Below are positions 1 to 7,494 of a stretch of 64,000 bases of DNA, piece after piece. The stretch is from IMG/VR virus record IMGVR_UViG_3300044970_001522, positions 86,278 to 150,277 of that record. The stretch is one strand, 5' to 3'. Positions within the stretch are counted from its first letter, which is position 1. Each line of letters starts with the position of its first letter. The notes below the pieces were generated by a model that was given only the letters and a program-made list of their open reading frames with translations, was not told where the DNA came from and did not search any database. Made by a program: the position numbers and the translations under genes. The DNA comes from a virus.

Positions 1-1
1 C

Positions 2-262
2 ATAGAAATCCTACTCAGAGTCCTGCTGTCGGGACACACCGTTACTGACGTAACGGGGGAGGAATACGGTATGGACAACGAAGGGCACCTTTGTATGAAA
101 GCAAGCCGGTTCTCCCTTGGATACACACCAAACAAAGACCCAGAGGAAACTTGGCTACAGGTACCTTGTGATGTATCTGAGCTGAAGACAATCGCCGACA
201 GGATTGGCCGTGATACCCTTTGGTTGAAGGCTTGCGAAGTTTCAATGAGATCTCTATTATGA
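2..262 (+). CDS. Hypothetical protein, 5' end outside the window
   Basis: The reading frame is open from base 2 through an internal ATG at 71 to TGA at 260-262. The residues before the ATG read like ordinary protein, so I treat the gene as cut by the window edge and not as starting at 71. No family is recognised. Its stop overlaps the next start in an ATGA junction, so the two genes are probably translationally coupled. If the true start is at 71 the product is 63 residues. Confidence 0.6.
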   Translation: MEILLRVLLSGHTVTDVTGEEYGMDNEGHLCMKASRFSLGYTPNKDPEETWLQVPCDVSELKTIADRIGRDTLWLKACEVSMRSLL

Positions 263-513
263 CCCACACCGAAGAGGAGCGAGCTAGACGCGTAAGGCTG
301 TATAAGCTGGCTACAGATAGTGCCAAAACCACTCTGAAAAAGGGAGACAGGCTACGAGTGACCGGGTGCCTTGGCACAAAGCGATGGGTCACATTCGACC
401 ATTGGGACGGATGCTGGATCGTTACCAAGTCTGGAATCGACGACATTCACGCAATAAACGTTGACAGGGTTAACACTGAGAGTGTTGACGTTACTACGAA
501 AGGGGAGAAATGA
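259..513 (+). CDS. Hypothetical protein, 84 aa
   Basis: The start is the ATG that overlaps the previous stop (ATGA). A TTG 39 bases upstream would overlap the previous gene more and is less likely. The N-terminus is charged (MTHTEEERARRVRLYKLATD), followed by a segment with alternating hydrophobic residues that could form a small beta-barrel (KKGDRLRVTGCLGTKRWVTF). No family is recognised. It ends in another ATGA overlap with the gene at 510, so these three form one translational unit. Confidence 0.7.
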   Translation: MTHTEEERARRVRLYKLATDSAKTTLKKGDRLRVTGCLGTKRWVTFDHWDGCWIVTKSGIDDIHAINVDRVNTESVDVTTKGEK

Positions 514-1067
514 GTAACTGCCCAGACTGGCTGAAGCCCTTTCAACGAGAAACAGAAGCGCTGGCTGCTCAAAATGCCGCGTTCAGAGAAGAAACTGAGA
601 GAATGAGGCGAGAAAATGTGGGGAACAAGAGAGCCCTTCAAGCACTCCGAGAGCTTAATCGAAATCCGGACAAAGTCAAACAAATCTTCGAATCCTCTAT
701 AACTAAATCAACAACAGCACCTCTTGACAACCCGAGGCGAACAGGTCGCACTACTCGCCTACTTAAGGAAGCGTATCGCCTTGCTTCCAACGGAAGGGCG
801 GTTTATGTCCTGGCCTGCCGTCACGACTACGCACTTAAAATGGAGTGCGACTTTGACGATATGTACGGAAAGGAAGAGTCCATTAGACTCGGCATAAAGT
901 TCGAGAGTCCGAGTGGGTTACCAAACTTTGACTTCAGAACAATGACACTCGGAGGAGGAGCCCACCCAAACTGCTGTGTTTTGGTTGATCATTACACGAT
1001 TGAGCTCCACTATGCTAGACTTCTCCAGGAACTTCACCGGTTTGACGAACCTACGGACACCAACTAG
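510..1067 (+). CDS. P-loop NTPase-like protein, 185 aa
   Basis: The N-terminal 60 residues are charged and probably helical. They are followed at about residue 74 by RRTGRTTRLLKEAYRL, then a short strand (AVYVLA). This resembles a degenerate Walker A loop in which GRTT replaces GKT/S, as in some small phage NTPases. A hydrophobic strand ending in Asp (CCVLVDH, about residue 155) could be Walker B. The missing Lys makes ATPase activity uncertain. The start overlaps the upstream stop by four bases. A nucleotide-binding role is inferred from these motifs only. Confidence 0.7.
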   Translation: MSNCPDWLKPFQRETEALAAQNAAFREETERMRRENVGNKRALQALRELNRNPDKVKQIFESSITKSTTAPLDNPRRTGRTTRLLKEAYRLASNGRAVYVLACRHDYALKMECDFDDMYGKEESIRLGIKFESPSGLPNFDFRTMTLGGGAHPNCCVLVDHYTIELHYARLLQELHRFDEPTDTN

Positions 1068-1088
1068 TAGTCCCCGAAAGAATCCGCA

Positions 1089-1097
1089 GGGTAAACC
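1089..1097 (+). promoter_or_regulatory. GGGTAAA motif copy in the early region
   Basis: GGGTAAACC lies 22 bases before the start of the HTH gene at 1119. It matches the motif found before virion genes from 23 kb onward. It is one of only two copies in the first 20 kb, so it may put the HTH protein under late control, or it may be chance. Confidence 0.35.
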
Positions 1098-1118
1098 TTA
1101 TAGCCCTGACATAACACG

Positions 1119-1523
1119 ATGGATTACTCAGCACCTTTCAACTCAAGAACTGTTGCGGAAAGAATCCGAGACAACAATGCTGTTCTGCAATCGGTAGCTG
1201 AAAATTTCATTCTCGTGTCAAAAGCAGACCTATACGACTCTGAGCAAGCTGCGGCTTTTCTTGAGATTGACTCCGACGAAAGTGTCAGTAACTGGCTTGA
1301 AGGCGGGTACTTTCCCGGTGCTTTTCAGTCTGATGGGAGGTGGTTGTTCCCACTCGCGTCACTCATCAAGGTGAGGGAGCGGTTAGATGAACTTCAGTAC
1401 AATAACAAACATCGGCTTCTAACCCTTGAAACTGAACCCGAGGACTACTGCAAAGTTTGCGGTGGAATCCCTGTTGCTCTGCCAAATAAGTTGGGGGTCC
1501 TAATTAGAAACACAACAATTTAA
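1119..1523 (+). CDS. Helix-turn-helix protein (MerR/excisionase-like), 134 aa
   Basis: Residues about 40-90 (YDSEQAAAFLEIDSDESVSNWLE, then a short turn, GRWLFPLASLIKVRERL) have the layout of a winged HTH of the MerR/Xis/HTH_17 type: a recognition helix after 'SVSNWL', then a wing that places an Arg-Trp pair. The C-terminus has a CKVCGG pair of cysteines that could belong to half a zinc site. The gene stands alone after a GGGTAAACC motif and may be a regulator. An overlapping frame at 976-1197 is a shadow. Confidence 0.7.
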   Translation: MDYSAPFNSRTVAERIRDNNAVLQSVAENFILVSKADLYDSEQAAAFLEIDSDESVSNWLEGGYFPGAFQSDGRWLFPLASLIKVRERLDELQYNNKHRLLTLETEPEDYCKVCGGIPVALPNKLGVLIRNTTI

Positions 1524-1548
1524 CTCAGGCCACACGCGCCAAGACACC

Positions 1549-1737
1549 ATGCAATCCGTTAAACCTCTCGCAAACGAAACCGAGTACGACCTTGCCCTTA
1601 AGGACATCGACCGCTACTGGGACGCTTCGAAGGGTAGCCCCGAGTACAACCGGTTAGAGACCTTGATAATTTTGGTAGAGGAATACGAGGCTAAGCACTG
1701 GCCCATTTCGCCCCCCAGACTTGAATCCAAATCTTGA
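1549..1737 (+). CDS. HigA/YgjM-type antitoxin N-terminal domain, 62 aa
   Basis: The protein reads YDLALKDIDRYWDASKGSP, then LETLIILVEEYEAKHWPI and PP. This is the typical helical N-terminal part of HigA (YgjM) antitoxins: an E-Y-x-x-A-L start, a G-S/T-P-E turn, L-E-x-L-x-x-L-V-E-x-Y-E-x-K-H-x-P-I. The HTH half that normally follows is missing, and the gene stops just after the PP. No toxin gene is seen beside it. It may be a stand-alone dimerisation or decoy module. Family assignment is from residue pattern, not a search. Confidence 0.75.
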   Translation: MQSVKPLANETEYDLALKDIDRYWDASKGSPEYNRLETLIILVEEYEAKHWPISPPRLESKS

Positions 1738-1879
1738 AGAGTGGTGCAGACTCGACGAAATAAACCAAGGAGAATACCTGCGGGCTGTGGGCGCGAGCCT
1801 GGTCGAACGACTCCAGTTACTGGTGGCGGGTGTCCAAGTCGACCTCGACGAGATCCTATCGCCGGACGAGTCCGACTAG
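1721..1879 (+). CDS. Small hypothetical protein overlapping the HigA-like gene, 52 aa
   Basis: A TTG-started frame overlaps the end of the HigA-like gene by 17 bases and runs to TAG at 1877. The translation begins MNPNLEEWCRLDEINQGEYL and ends with an acidic LDEILSPDESD. It looks more protein-like than the competing frame at 1741-1941, which is rich in Arg, Pro and Gly. The use of TTG lowers confidence. No family is recognised. Confidence 0.5.
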   Translation: MNPNLEEWCRLDEINQGEYLRAVGASLVERLQLLVAGVQVDLDEILSPDESD

Positions 1880-1952
1880 GGGGACCTCGCCAGGGAACCT
1901 TTACCTCGACTCCGGTCCAGCATACTAATTCACACCCCTAAACCACTGAAAA

Positions 1953-2546
1953 ATGAGAAACGCCACAATATACACTCTAACGAAGACGGTCGTACCCGTT
2001 TATGACAATGACAAGTACGTTAGGTACGCTCCACTCTTAGACCCTGACGAACTCTTTCGCATTCCTACAGATGACCCCAACAACAAGGTCTTACTCACGA
2101 GGAGAACACTCGTAGAAAATCTCCAGCTTCACGAAGTTGGCATATGCTCAAGTTTACCTCTTCATGATCTTCCTGAGGTTGAACGTTTATACTTAGAGAG
2201 TTACGATGAGGGTCGGAAGTCCGGGATCTACGACCCCTCCTACCTTCACTTATTTGCGATTGAGCCTCAGACCGAGAAGATTTTATCCACCTACATTAAC
2301 TCCAAACTCCGTAATAAGGTGGTTAAGCTTGAAGACACAATATACGACCAAGGGCAGAAACTTTGGACGCTAGGGCGAAACCTTGAGAAGTCCCAGAATG
2401 ATGCTCGTGCCTTAGCAAACTCCCTTAAGGTTACTGAAGGGAGGTTAGAACGGTACAGAAAAGAACCGCTGCTCAAGAGACTATGGATTGCCCTTCGACT
2501 CCGGCAAGACGGTTCTAACTGTGCGACCTTGATGCCACACTTTTAA
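1953..2546 (+). CDS. Hypothetical coiled-coil protein, 197 aa
   Basis: No family is recognised. The first 120 residues look globular and rich in Asp, Leu and Tyr. Residues about 115-180 (KLEDTIYDQGQKLWTLGRNL and onward) carry a heptad-like pattern and probably form a coiled coil. The start is the ATG after a short A-rich leader (CACTGAAAA) without a clear Shine-Dalgarno, which is common for genes in this window. Confidence 0.7.
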   Translation: MRNATIYTLTKTVVPVYDNDKYVRYAPLLDPDELFRIPTDDPNNKVLLTRRTLVENLQLHEVGICSSLPLHDLPEVERLYLESYDEGRKSGIYDPSYLHLFAIEPQTEKILSTYINSKLRNKVVKLEDTIYDQGQKLWTLGRNLEKSQNDARALANSLKVTEGRLERYRKEPLLKRLWIALRLRQDGSNCATLMPHF

Positions 2547-2576
2547 CTCATTTGAGCAAACACCGAAGGTTCTAGT

Positions 2577-2768
2577 ATGGAAGAAACTGACTACAAGACA
2601 GAGTATATGAGAATTTCAACCCTTGTCGGGTCGCAATTCCCAGAATGCGAAGTTACTACGCCAGATATGGTAATACTTTTGATACACGAAAACGACACGT
2701 TGCGTATGGCACTTAATTTACCCACGAGACGTGAGGTTCTTTCCAAACTTGACGAGTTTTACGAATGA
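2577..2768 (+). CDS. Small hypothetical protein, 63 aa
   Basis: A short acidic protein with a central hydrophobic stretch (MVILLIHENDTLRMALNLPT). No family is recognised. It lies 30 bases after the previous stop and 15 bases before the next start, so it is part of the early gene run. Confidence 0.6.
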   Translation: MEETDYKTEYMRISTLVGSQFPECEVTTPDMVILLIHENDTLRMALNLPTRREVLSKLDEFYE

Positions 2769-2783
2769 TTTCCACACAACAAT

Positions 2784-3545
2784 ATGACCGATAAACTGCT
2801 AGATGGCCAGGACCCAGTGAAAGAAGTACGGAACTACACGTTTTCTAGAGACTACGATACTCTGTACGACTTGAGCATGAACCAGTCGGTAGTGTGTGAA
2901 GTTGATTTTCATACAATTCAGAGTGATGGCAGGAAACGAAAGGGCAGAGAAATCTGCTCGACTAAATACCACCCTTTCACGGGAAGTCACTGCGTAGGGG
3001 GCCGAGGAAAAGGTTACATCGACGCCGATAGCCTGGACGACTTTGTGAGCCAGTGTAGAACCTGCAACTTGATTTGGTTCGTTCCTGACCGCTGGGGGGA
3101 CTCCCACCTACAAGAGTCAGTCGGCCAGACCCGGCCAGACCTTGCCGAACAAACTTATAACACAATGACTCAGCACAATTCGATTGAAGTCCCCGACGAA
3201 CTAGTTCATAGTTGGTGGCCTAGCGAGGGGTATTATGAGCGAGATGGTGATCTAAACATCCTCGCCGACAAGGCCGCACAATGGGGCGCCGACCAGGAGC
3301 TTGCTGCTTGCTGCGACTGGTTGCGCCTCCAAGAAGATCCTCAGTTTAGTTCCGACGACGGGTGGGTGGGTAAAGACCAGGAACTTCGTGAAGCACGCAG
3401 GCCCAACGTACCTACACTTAATGAAATCGCCCTGCAATTCATGGGGACCATCGAGAAAGACGGACGGTACCTACCTGAGATTACAAGCACTATTGTAAGA
3501 GCTTTGGTTGAAGGAGGGGAGGCTCTAAAAGAGCTCAATGGCTGA
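2784..3545 (+). CDS. Hypothetical early protein, 253 aa
   Basis: Two parts can be seen. Residues 1-110 hold several Cys and His residues (REICSTKYHPFTGSHCVGG, then SQCRTCNLIWF), which could bind zinc. Residues 130-253 begin IEVPDELVHSWW and continue ADKAAQWGADQELAACCDWL. That kind of sequence occurs in small phage proteins of unknown role. The two halves may once have been separate genes, because the junction near residue 125 carries a second MTQHNSIEVPDEL-type start. The function is unknown. Confidence 0.7.
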   Translation: MTDKLLDGQDPVKEVRNYTFSRDYDTLYDLSMNQSVVCEVDFHTIQSDGRKRKGREICSTKYHPFTGSHCVGGRGKGYIDADSLDDFVSQCRTCNLIWFVPDRWGDSHLQESVGQTRPDLAEQTYNTMTQHNSIEVPDELVHSWWPSEGYYERDGDLNILADKAAQWGADQELAACCDWLRLQEDPQFSSDDGWVGKDQELREARRPNVPTLNEIALQFMGTIEKDGRYLPEITSTIVRALVEGGEALKELNG

Positions 3546-3774
3546 TAGATTGTACAAACAGGGGTGCCCGTGCTTTTATTGTGTCAAGGAAAGGGCAAAC
3601 GCCACAGCGCAACCTTTGGTTCACCCTATGGCCGTTTGTCCAACTTGCGGCAACAAAAGGTGTCCAAAAGGAACTCACCACTCGTTCAACTGCAGCGGAA
3701 GCAACGAAGCAGGGCAGTTGGGAAGCCGCTACACCTTACCTGGCATTACACACACTGACCTTTCTCCAGCATGA
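3538..3774 (+). CDS. Small zinc-ribbon-like protein, 78 aa
   Basis: The protein has GCPCFYCVKE near the N-terminus and then MAVCPTCGNKRCPKGTHHSF with a further Cys. The CPxCGxxxCP...H...C pattern is common in short phage proteins that probably bind zinc. It overlaps the previous gene by 8 bases and the next by 4. The partner and role are unknown. Confidence 0.75.
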   Translation: MADRLYKQGCPCFYCVKERANATAQPLVHPMAVCPTCGNKRCPKGTHHSFNCSGSNEAGQLGSRYTLPGITHTDLSPA

Positions 3775-3980
3775 CGACGCAAGTACCCGTACCCTTTACC
3801 GAGCGGTACCCTGGACCGGAAGACTGTAGTACAAACGGGGAGTTTTGGGTGTTTTGCCCAGGAATCGGTTGTAGCGATTGTTGGACACTCATGCGGTACG
3901 ACAGCCAGAACTTAGAATCTCGAGAGAAATACGGTCTCACTCATTGGTTGCCATACAACTCAATACCCTGCCCTGTTTAA
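3771..3980 (+). CDS. Small DUF551-like protein, 69 aa
   Basis: The segment GEFWVFCPGIGCSDCW and the C-terminal GLTHWLPYNSIPCP resemble DUF551 proteins, small phage-borne proteins that end in a THWxP motif. The gene is coupled to the previous one by an ATGA overlap. The following gene has the same THWLP ending, so the two may be related. The biochemical role of the family is unknown. Confidence 0.65.
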   Translation: MTTQVPVPFTERYPGPEDCSTNGEFWVFCPGIGCSDCWTLMRYDSQNLESREKYGLTHWLPYNSIPCPV

Positions 3981-3981
3981 G

Positions 3982-4347
3982 ATGAACTTGCGTGACGCAC
4001 GAGAGAAAGCCTTGCAGATTTCTGCTGAAACTGAGCATGGCTTATTGAAGGATAGAGAAGCTGAGTGTAAGCTCTACAGAGCTGCTCCCGGTGAAACCTT
4101 TGACCCTGTAAGTGTTTCTGACCGTCTACCTAAACTTTCCGATTCTGACGCCGAAGAACTATGTTGGTGGTGGAGAACCGACGCCGACGGGTCAGCAGTT
4201 GAGGGTATGTGGGAAATGCTACAATTTGACTGGCCAGTTAGAAAATATAACCTCTCAGGGAGCGGTTACAACTACACACACTGGCTGCCACACTGGGCCA
4301 TTGTAAATCCTAATGCCTCCTTAGTTAAAGAACATGGCAAACAATAG
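3982..4347 (+). CDS. DUF551-like protein, 121 aa
   Basis: Residues 45-110 show PVSVSDRLPKL, then a WWWR segment, then YTHWLPHWAIV. This follows the DUF551 layout (a W/V-S-x-x-x-x-LP opening and a THWxP close). An N-terminal helical region of about 40 residues is added. It starts two bases after the upstream DUF551-like gene ends. The function is unknown. Confidence 0.7.
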   Translation: MNLRDAREKALQISAETEHGLLKDREAECKLYRAAPGETFDPVSVSDRLPKLSDSDAEELCWWWRTDADGSAVEGMWEMLQFDWPVRKYNLSGSGYNYTHWLPHWAIVNPNASLVKEHGKQ

Positions 4348-4540
4348 ACAATGCTCAACTTGCTTTTACTCGGTCTCAACTCCAGTTGTAGACCCTATAA
4401 TAGCCTCGCTTACTGATCCCAGTAACTACGGCTTAGGAGCGTGGCGAACTTCAACAAAATGCCACATTCAAGGTCCACCCAAAGAAGTTAACGCTGACAT
4501 AGATTGGTGCTTCCAGTGGAGATCCAGAGACCGCATATGA
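4334..4540 (+). CDS. Small cysteine-containing protein, 68 aa
   Basis: The N-terminus NNRQCSTCFYS and two later cysteines (KCHIQ, DWCFQW) give four spaced Cys residues, as in a possible zinc or redox site. It overlaps the previous gene by 14 bases. No family is recognised. Confidence 0.65.
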   Translation: MANNRQCSTCFYSVSTPVVDPIIASLTDPSNYGLGAWRTSTKCHIQGPPKEVNADIDWCFQWRSRDRI

Positions 4541-4579
4541 AAAAAAAAGGCGACAAACTTTACCAGAAAAATCCCAAGC

Positions 4580-4585
4580 TATACT
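4580..4585 (+). promoter_or_regulatory. Possible promoter -10 (TATACT)
   Basis: TATACT lies 27 bases before the start of the small membrane-protein gene. The -35 is weak (TTTACC with only 15 bases between). It sits in the first real gap after the early gene run, just past an A8 tract at 4540. Confidence 0.3.
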
Positions 4586-4611
4586 ACCGGCATAGTTAAC
4601 CGTAGACCCCA

Positions 4612-4791
4612 ATGCTCGCCCTACTTGCCGTAACTTACCTGCTTGTGGGCTTTGCAAGGCTCCTTTCCGCACTCCCAGACTACGATCTACCGGTTATCGG
4701 GCACAGGGTGAGAATTTTGGACGTTTGCGGCCATGTTTTACTCTGGCCCTGCCCAGCAACCGCAAAGTTTCTAAGGAAGCTACGCCGTTGA
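4612..4791 (+). CDS. Small single-pass membrane protein, 59 aa
   Basis: The frame codes for MLALLAVTYLLVGFARLLSA, a clear hydrophobic segment with an Arg inside. It continues to a second moderately hydrophobic stretch (VCGHVLLWPCP) and a basic tail (KFLRKLRR). It begins after a TATACT element and fills the space between 4541 and 4849. No family is recognised. A membrane role is inferred from hydrophobicity. Confidence 0.6.
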   Translation: MLALLAVTYLLVGFARLLSALPDYDLPVIGHRVRILDVCGHVLLWPCPATAKFLRKLRR

Positions 4792-4849
4792 CCCGCTGAT
4801 CCGGAACCTGGCTCCGCTCATTTAAACTTGAACACCACTAGACCCTAAG

Positions 4850-5233
4850 ATGAACGAAAAAACACCTCTACAGCAACTCCAAGAATGGCAAGAGCTTTGT
4901 GACCACTTTCGAACCTTGCACACGAAAGGTGTCGCTGCCCCCGAAAACTCACTGAGTGTTGGAGTTGAGGGGTACATAGATCCTCTTTCCAGGGAAACCA
5001 CACTAGAAGCAGGGTGGACCCTAAATGGAAAGAAATTCACACGATCTACAACTTTCTCAACCATTTTATCGGAGTACAGAAACGGGCGGTGTGAGGAGAG
5101 TGCAGAAGCCGTTTCAAGACTCGCCGGACTAATTGCTAAAGATGTCACAAGGGGGCTCGAAGAAGAAATGTACCGTCTTTTGCTGTCGTCTCCCAATTCA
5201 GTCCTACCTCGAAACTTTGCGCCACCGGAATAG
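4850..5233 (+). CDS. Hypothetical protein, 127 aa
   Basis: The protein is acidic and mostly helical in appearance. It begins MNEKTPLQQLQEWQELCDHF, and a middle segment has beta character (WTLNGKKFTRSTTFS). No family is recognised. The gene is followed by a 124-base gap that contains an early promoter cassette. Confidence 0.65.
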   Translation: MNEKTPLQQLQEWQELCDHFRTLHTKGVAAPENSLSVGVEGYIDPLSRETTLEAGWTLNGKKFTRSTTFSTILSEYRNGRCEESAEAVSRLAGLIAKDVTRGLEEEMYRLLLSSPNSVLPRNFAPPE

Positions 5234-5293
5234 TCCTGTGTCCTTCCCTGTGTAAAGTACGGTTGACCGTTTGCTTCGAGACGGTTTCCCGCC

Positions 5294-5322
5294 TTTACTT
5301 CCCTGGTGAAAACCGGCATACT
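5294..5322 (+). promoter_or_regulatory. Early promoter A (TTTACT-N17-CATACT)
   Basis: A sigma-70-like promoter lies 35 bases before the gene at 5358. The 11-nt box GGTTTCCCGCC (5283-5293) lies directly against the -35 hexamer, as in the cassettes at 7822, 10115, 11919 and 12206. A weak inverted repeat (ACCGT...ACGGT, about 5265-5285) precedes it and may end transcription of the upstream genes. Confidence 0.6.
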
Positions 5323-5357
5323 TAGTAAAAGATGGCCTAACACGTGGGGGCGAAGCA

Positions 5358-5585
5358 ATGAGCAAAAGCTGTGGATCCTGTGCCTGCTACACCAAGTGGA
5401 AAAAAGATTCCCTTGTGGCAGAAAACGGCGGTAAAGGAGGCGAATTAGCCTCAGGACTGTGTGAGTTTCTCGACGCACGCACAAAGCCCGACTGGGGTCG
5501 CAGCTGCCCGCACTGGGTTGGTAAACGATACGACCGGAACACCTTGAAAAAGCAAACACTGAGCGAAATCAACGAGAATGATTAA
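5358..5585 (+). CDS. Small cysteine-rich protein, 75 aa
   Basis: The N-terminus SKSCGSCACYTKW and later GLCEFLDARTK and GRSCPHWVG give a C-x2-C-x-C...C...C pattern that suggests a metal site. Similar short 'CxxC...W' proteins are frequent in phages, but I do not recognise a named family. It overlaps the next gene by eight bases. It is the first gene behind promoter A. Confidence 0.7.
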   Translation: MSKSCGSCACYTKWKKDSLVAENGGKGGELASGLCEFLDARTKPDWGRSCPHWVGKRYDRNTLKKQTLSEINEND

Positions 5586-6093
5586 CCGAACTTTGATAGC
5601 GAGAATCCAGAGCTACTACCCGAACTGGTTCCAGGACACGAATTGGAGTGACGAGGACGTTCTCGATGCCATTACCATAGCAAAGCGTGTTGAGTCCGGA
5701 GAAGAAAAAACATATTCCTTTGAGGAAGCAATGGAAGATCTCGAACTCACCGGGGAACTTGGGTTGGTGACCCGCACCGAGAGGGGATTTGAGGTCATTG
5801 ACTTTCAAGATCTACACAACAAGGAGTGCAGCCTGCAACAAAGCTCCCTTGCCGTTTATTGGGAGCCAGGGACGTCTGCGGTGTGGTTGGGCCAAGGGGA
5901 AGATAGAATGCACCTTGGGGAAGAACAGGTTCAGTCCCTGGTTACTGTTTTGCAAAGGTGGCTGGACACAGGTTCTTTCATTCCCTACCCTACTACAGAA
6001 GTATCACCCCTCTCAAAATTTGCTGGGATCCTTAAGAACATTTTTGGGCTTGCCTTAAGACCACTCAAATCACTTACAAATCGAAACCAATGA
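5578..6093 (+). CDS. Hypothetical protein, 171 aa
   Basis: The N-terminal half is acidic and helical (WSDEDVLDAITIAKRVESGE). Residues 95-130 carry a beta-like segment (SLAVYWEPGTSAVWLGQGED). The last 30 residues are amphipathic and basic (ILKNIFGLALRPLKSL). No family is recognised. The start overlaps the previous stop. Confidence 0.7.
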   Translation: MINRTLIARIQSYYPNWFQDTNWSDEDVLDAITIAKRVESGEEKTYSFEEAMEDLELTGELGLVTRTERGFEVIDFQDLHNKECSLQQSSLAVYWEPGTSAVWLGQGEDRMHLGEEQVQSLVTVLQRWLDTGSFIPYPTTEVSPLSKFAGILKNIFGLALRPLKSLTNRNQ

Positions 6094-6383
6094 CTTACAA
6101 TGAGAAGACCCTTTAGTGTATTAAAGAGATTGGGGAGAAGGTTGATCTTAGGTTAGTTCAGGAATTCACCCCTGAGCAAGAGAGCTTTTTAAGGGCCACC
6201 CTGAAACAGGAAACCTTAGCAGCTTTGGACGAGGGATTAGCCCTTGCGGTTCAGATGATAAGGGAATCCCCACCTGGCTTAACTCGTGATCAACTGGCTA
6301 ATTTAATTGAGAACTGTATTGGCGACAAAAGAGCCTTAGAAGTTGTTTTATCCTCACTGGGTCTTTTAACGACCCTAGACTAG
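6090..6383 (+). pseudogene. Gene interrupted by an in-frame TAG at codon 9
   Basis: An ATG overlaps the previous stop (ATGA) and reads MTYNEKTL. TAG follows at 6114-6116, and the same frame then stays open for 88 codons to TAG at 6381. The downstream part reads like real protein (IKEIGEKVDLRLVQEFTPEQ, later LANLIENCIGDKRALEVVL) and has no other convincing start. Without the amber codon it would make 97 residues. TAG is used as a normal stop elsewhere, for example at the end of the topoisomerase gene, so genome-wide recoding is unlikely. Recent mutation, suppression, readthrough or a sequence error are all possible. Confidence 0.6.
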
Positions 6384-6405
6384 CTTGAAACCAAATGGAA
6401 GCTTA

Positions 6406-6606
6406 ATGACACTACACCCTTACAGCTACTATACAAAGCCCGAAGAGTGGCAAACGTGTTACACCAAGCATTCAGCCGACGGGAAGTCCCCGAATCTGTG
6501 TTACGAAGAACTAATTGACACGATTGTAGACCTTTACGACAAACTTGCTAAGCTAGAGGCGAGGCTGGACCAAGAAGACTCTTATAGGTACGAACAAAAT
6601 GACTGA
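6406..6606 (+). CDS. Small hypothetical protein, 66 aa
   Basis: The ATG at 6406 follows GGAAG with good spacing, so I prefer it to the TTG at 6385. The C-terminal half (YEELIDTIVDLYDKLAKLEA) is a strong helix and possible coiled coil. No family is recognised. It overlaps the next gene by eight bases. Confidence 0.65.
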   Translation: MTLHPYSYYTKPEEWQTCYTKHSADGKSPNLCYEELIDTIVDLYDKLAKLEARLDQEDSYRYEQND

Positions 6607-6886
6607 CGACGACAAACTACTTGCTGACTACGACTCCGAAATTCACGGAGAATATACACCCCTGGAACCACTTACTGTTGCATCACTAATTGAGAGTCAC
6701 AGACACTTAAGGCAGAAAAACTTAGAGTGGCACGGGGCGTATAACGAAGCAGGAAGAGAAGGCTATGAGCAAGGTTACTCCTTTGGACTGAAGATGGCAA
6801 CAGAAGCCACGATCATGATCGAAGCCCTTCGCAAAATGACTATTCAGGAACTTGCAAATCTAGTCGGAGACGAGAATGCCTTCTGA
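6599..6886 (+). CDS. Hypothetical protein, 95 aa
   Basis: The protein is acidic, with a Gly/Tyr-rich centre (EAGREGYEQGYSFGLKMA) that resembles short phage proteins of unknown role. The C-terminus is helical. It overlaps its neighbours on both sides by 8-11 bases. Confidence 0.65.
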   Translation: MTDDDKLLADYDSEIHGEYTPLEPLTVASLIESHRHLRQKNLEWHGAYNEAGREGYEQGYSFGLKMATEATIMIEALRKMTIQELANLVGDENAF

Positions 6887-7103
6887 GTCATCTGAGAGCC
6901 TAAGTCCTGAAGCACAGTCAATAGACGATGCTTTTAACGGGTACCATGAGCTGGTGAATCGTCGTGTAAAGATTGCCGCTGTACTCCGCGCAATTGCTGA
7001 GCTGTGCGAGCCCGACCTTGTGTTCGGGTTAAAGACAATTCGCCAGGGGAAACTAATATCTCTTGCCATCGAACTTGAGGGGCCGACGGGTCCCCAAGGC
7101 TAG
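6876..7103 (+). CDS. Small helical protein, 75 aa (paralogue of the 7572 gene)
   Basis: The pattern 'LSPEAQSIDDAFNGYHELVN' followed by 'IAAVLRAIAE' and 'KLISLAIELEG' can be aligned with the gene at 7572 (LSPEAEAAWNAYCDVADR, then LAAFLRELI and KLYAIATELDG). The two are probably diverged copies of one small early gene. No function is known. Confidence 0.65.
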   Translation: MPSESSESLSPEAQSIDDAFNGYHELVNRRVKIAAVLRAIAELCEPDLVFGLKTIRQGKLISLAIELEGPTGPQG

Positions 7104-7134
7104 AACGAAAACCTATTGATGAATGGTGAAGCAA

Positions 7135-7494
7135 ATGAGTAGCATCCCTGGTCTCACCCTTGAGTCCTACGTAATGTGGAACCATAACCTTGTCGTTATT
7201 AGGTATCTCAGTGCAAACACATCTTTTCAGATTGCTGAAGCACTCGGGATTAACACATATCGGGTGAGCTTGTCCCAGGCGCAATTTGACACGATCCTTG
7301 CCATTTACGAGCCGTACCGTACAATCGTGGAGTATCTGTTGGAAAACTTTGACGATAATCTTTTGTCTTGGACGGACTACGCTGGTGTTTGCTTTAACGG
7401 TGTGACGGACACCATTGGAGACGAGGTGTCAAGGGCCTTACACAATTTTTCTACTGAGAGGGCCATGAAACAACTGCCAGGCAACAATGTTTGA
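7135..7494 (+). CDS. Hypothetical protein, 119 aa
   Basis: I place the start at the ATG at 7135, which follows GGTGA at a usual distance. An ATG at 7123 in the same frame would add MVKQ. The protein looks globular, with several aromatic residues and a Leu-rich C-terminal half. No family is recognised. It overlaps the micro-gene at 7487 by eight bases. Confidence 0.65.
   Translation: MSSIPGLTLESYVMWNHNLVVIRYLSANTSFQIAEALGINTYRVSLSQAQFDTILAIYEPYRTIVEYLLENFDDNLLSWTDYAGVCFNGVTDTIGDEVSRALHNFSTERAMKQLPGNNV

Noticed and set aside
976-1197. ORF of 73 residues overlapping the P-loop and HTH genes
   Set aside because: It lies in another frame across the junction of two better-supported genes and has no protein-like features of its own.
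1741-1941. GTG-started ORF of 66 residues rich in Arg, Pro and Gly
   Set aside because: The alternative frame at 1721-1879 reads like ordinary protein; this one has skewed composition typical of a shadow frame.
4822-5559. 245-residue ORF on the minus strand
   Set aside because: It lies opposite two plus-strand genes and an early promoter. All convincing genes are on the plus strand, and the composition (Ser, Arg, Cys-rich) is that of a reverse complement.
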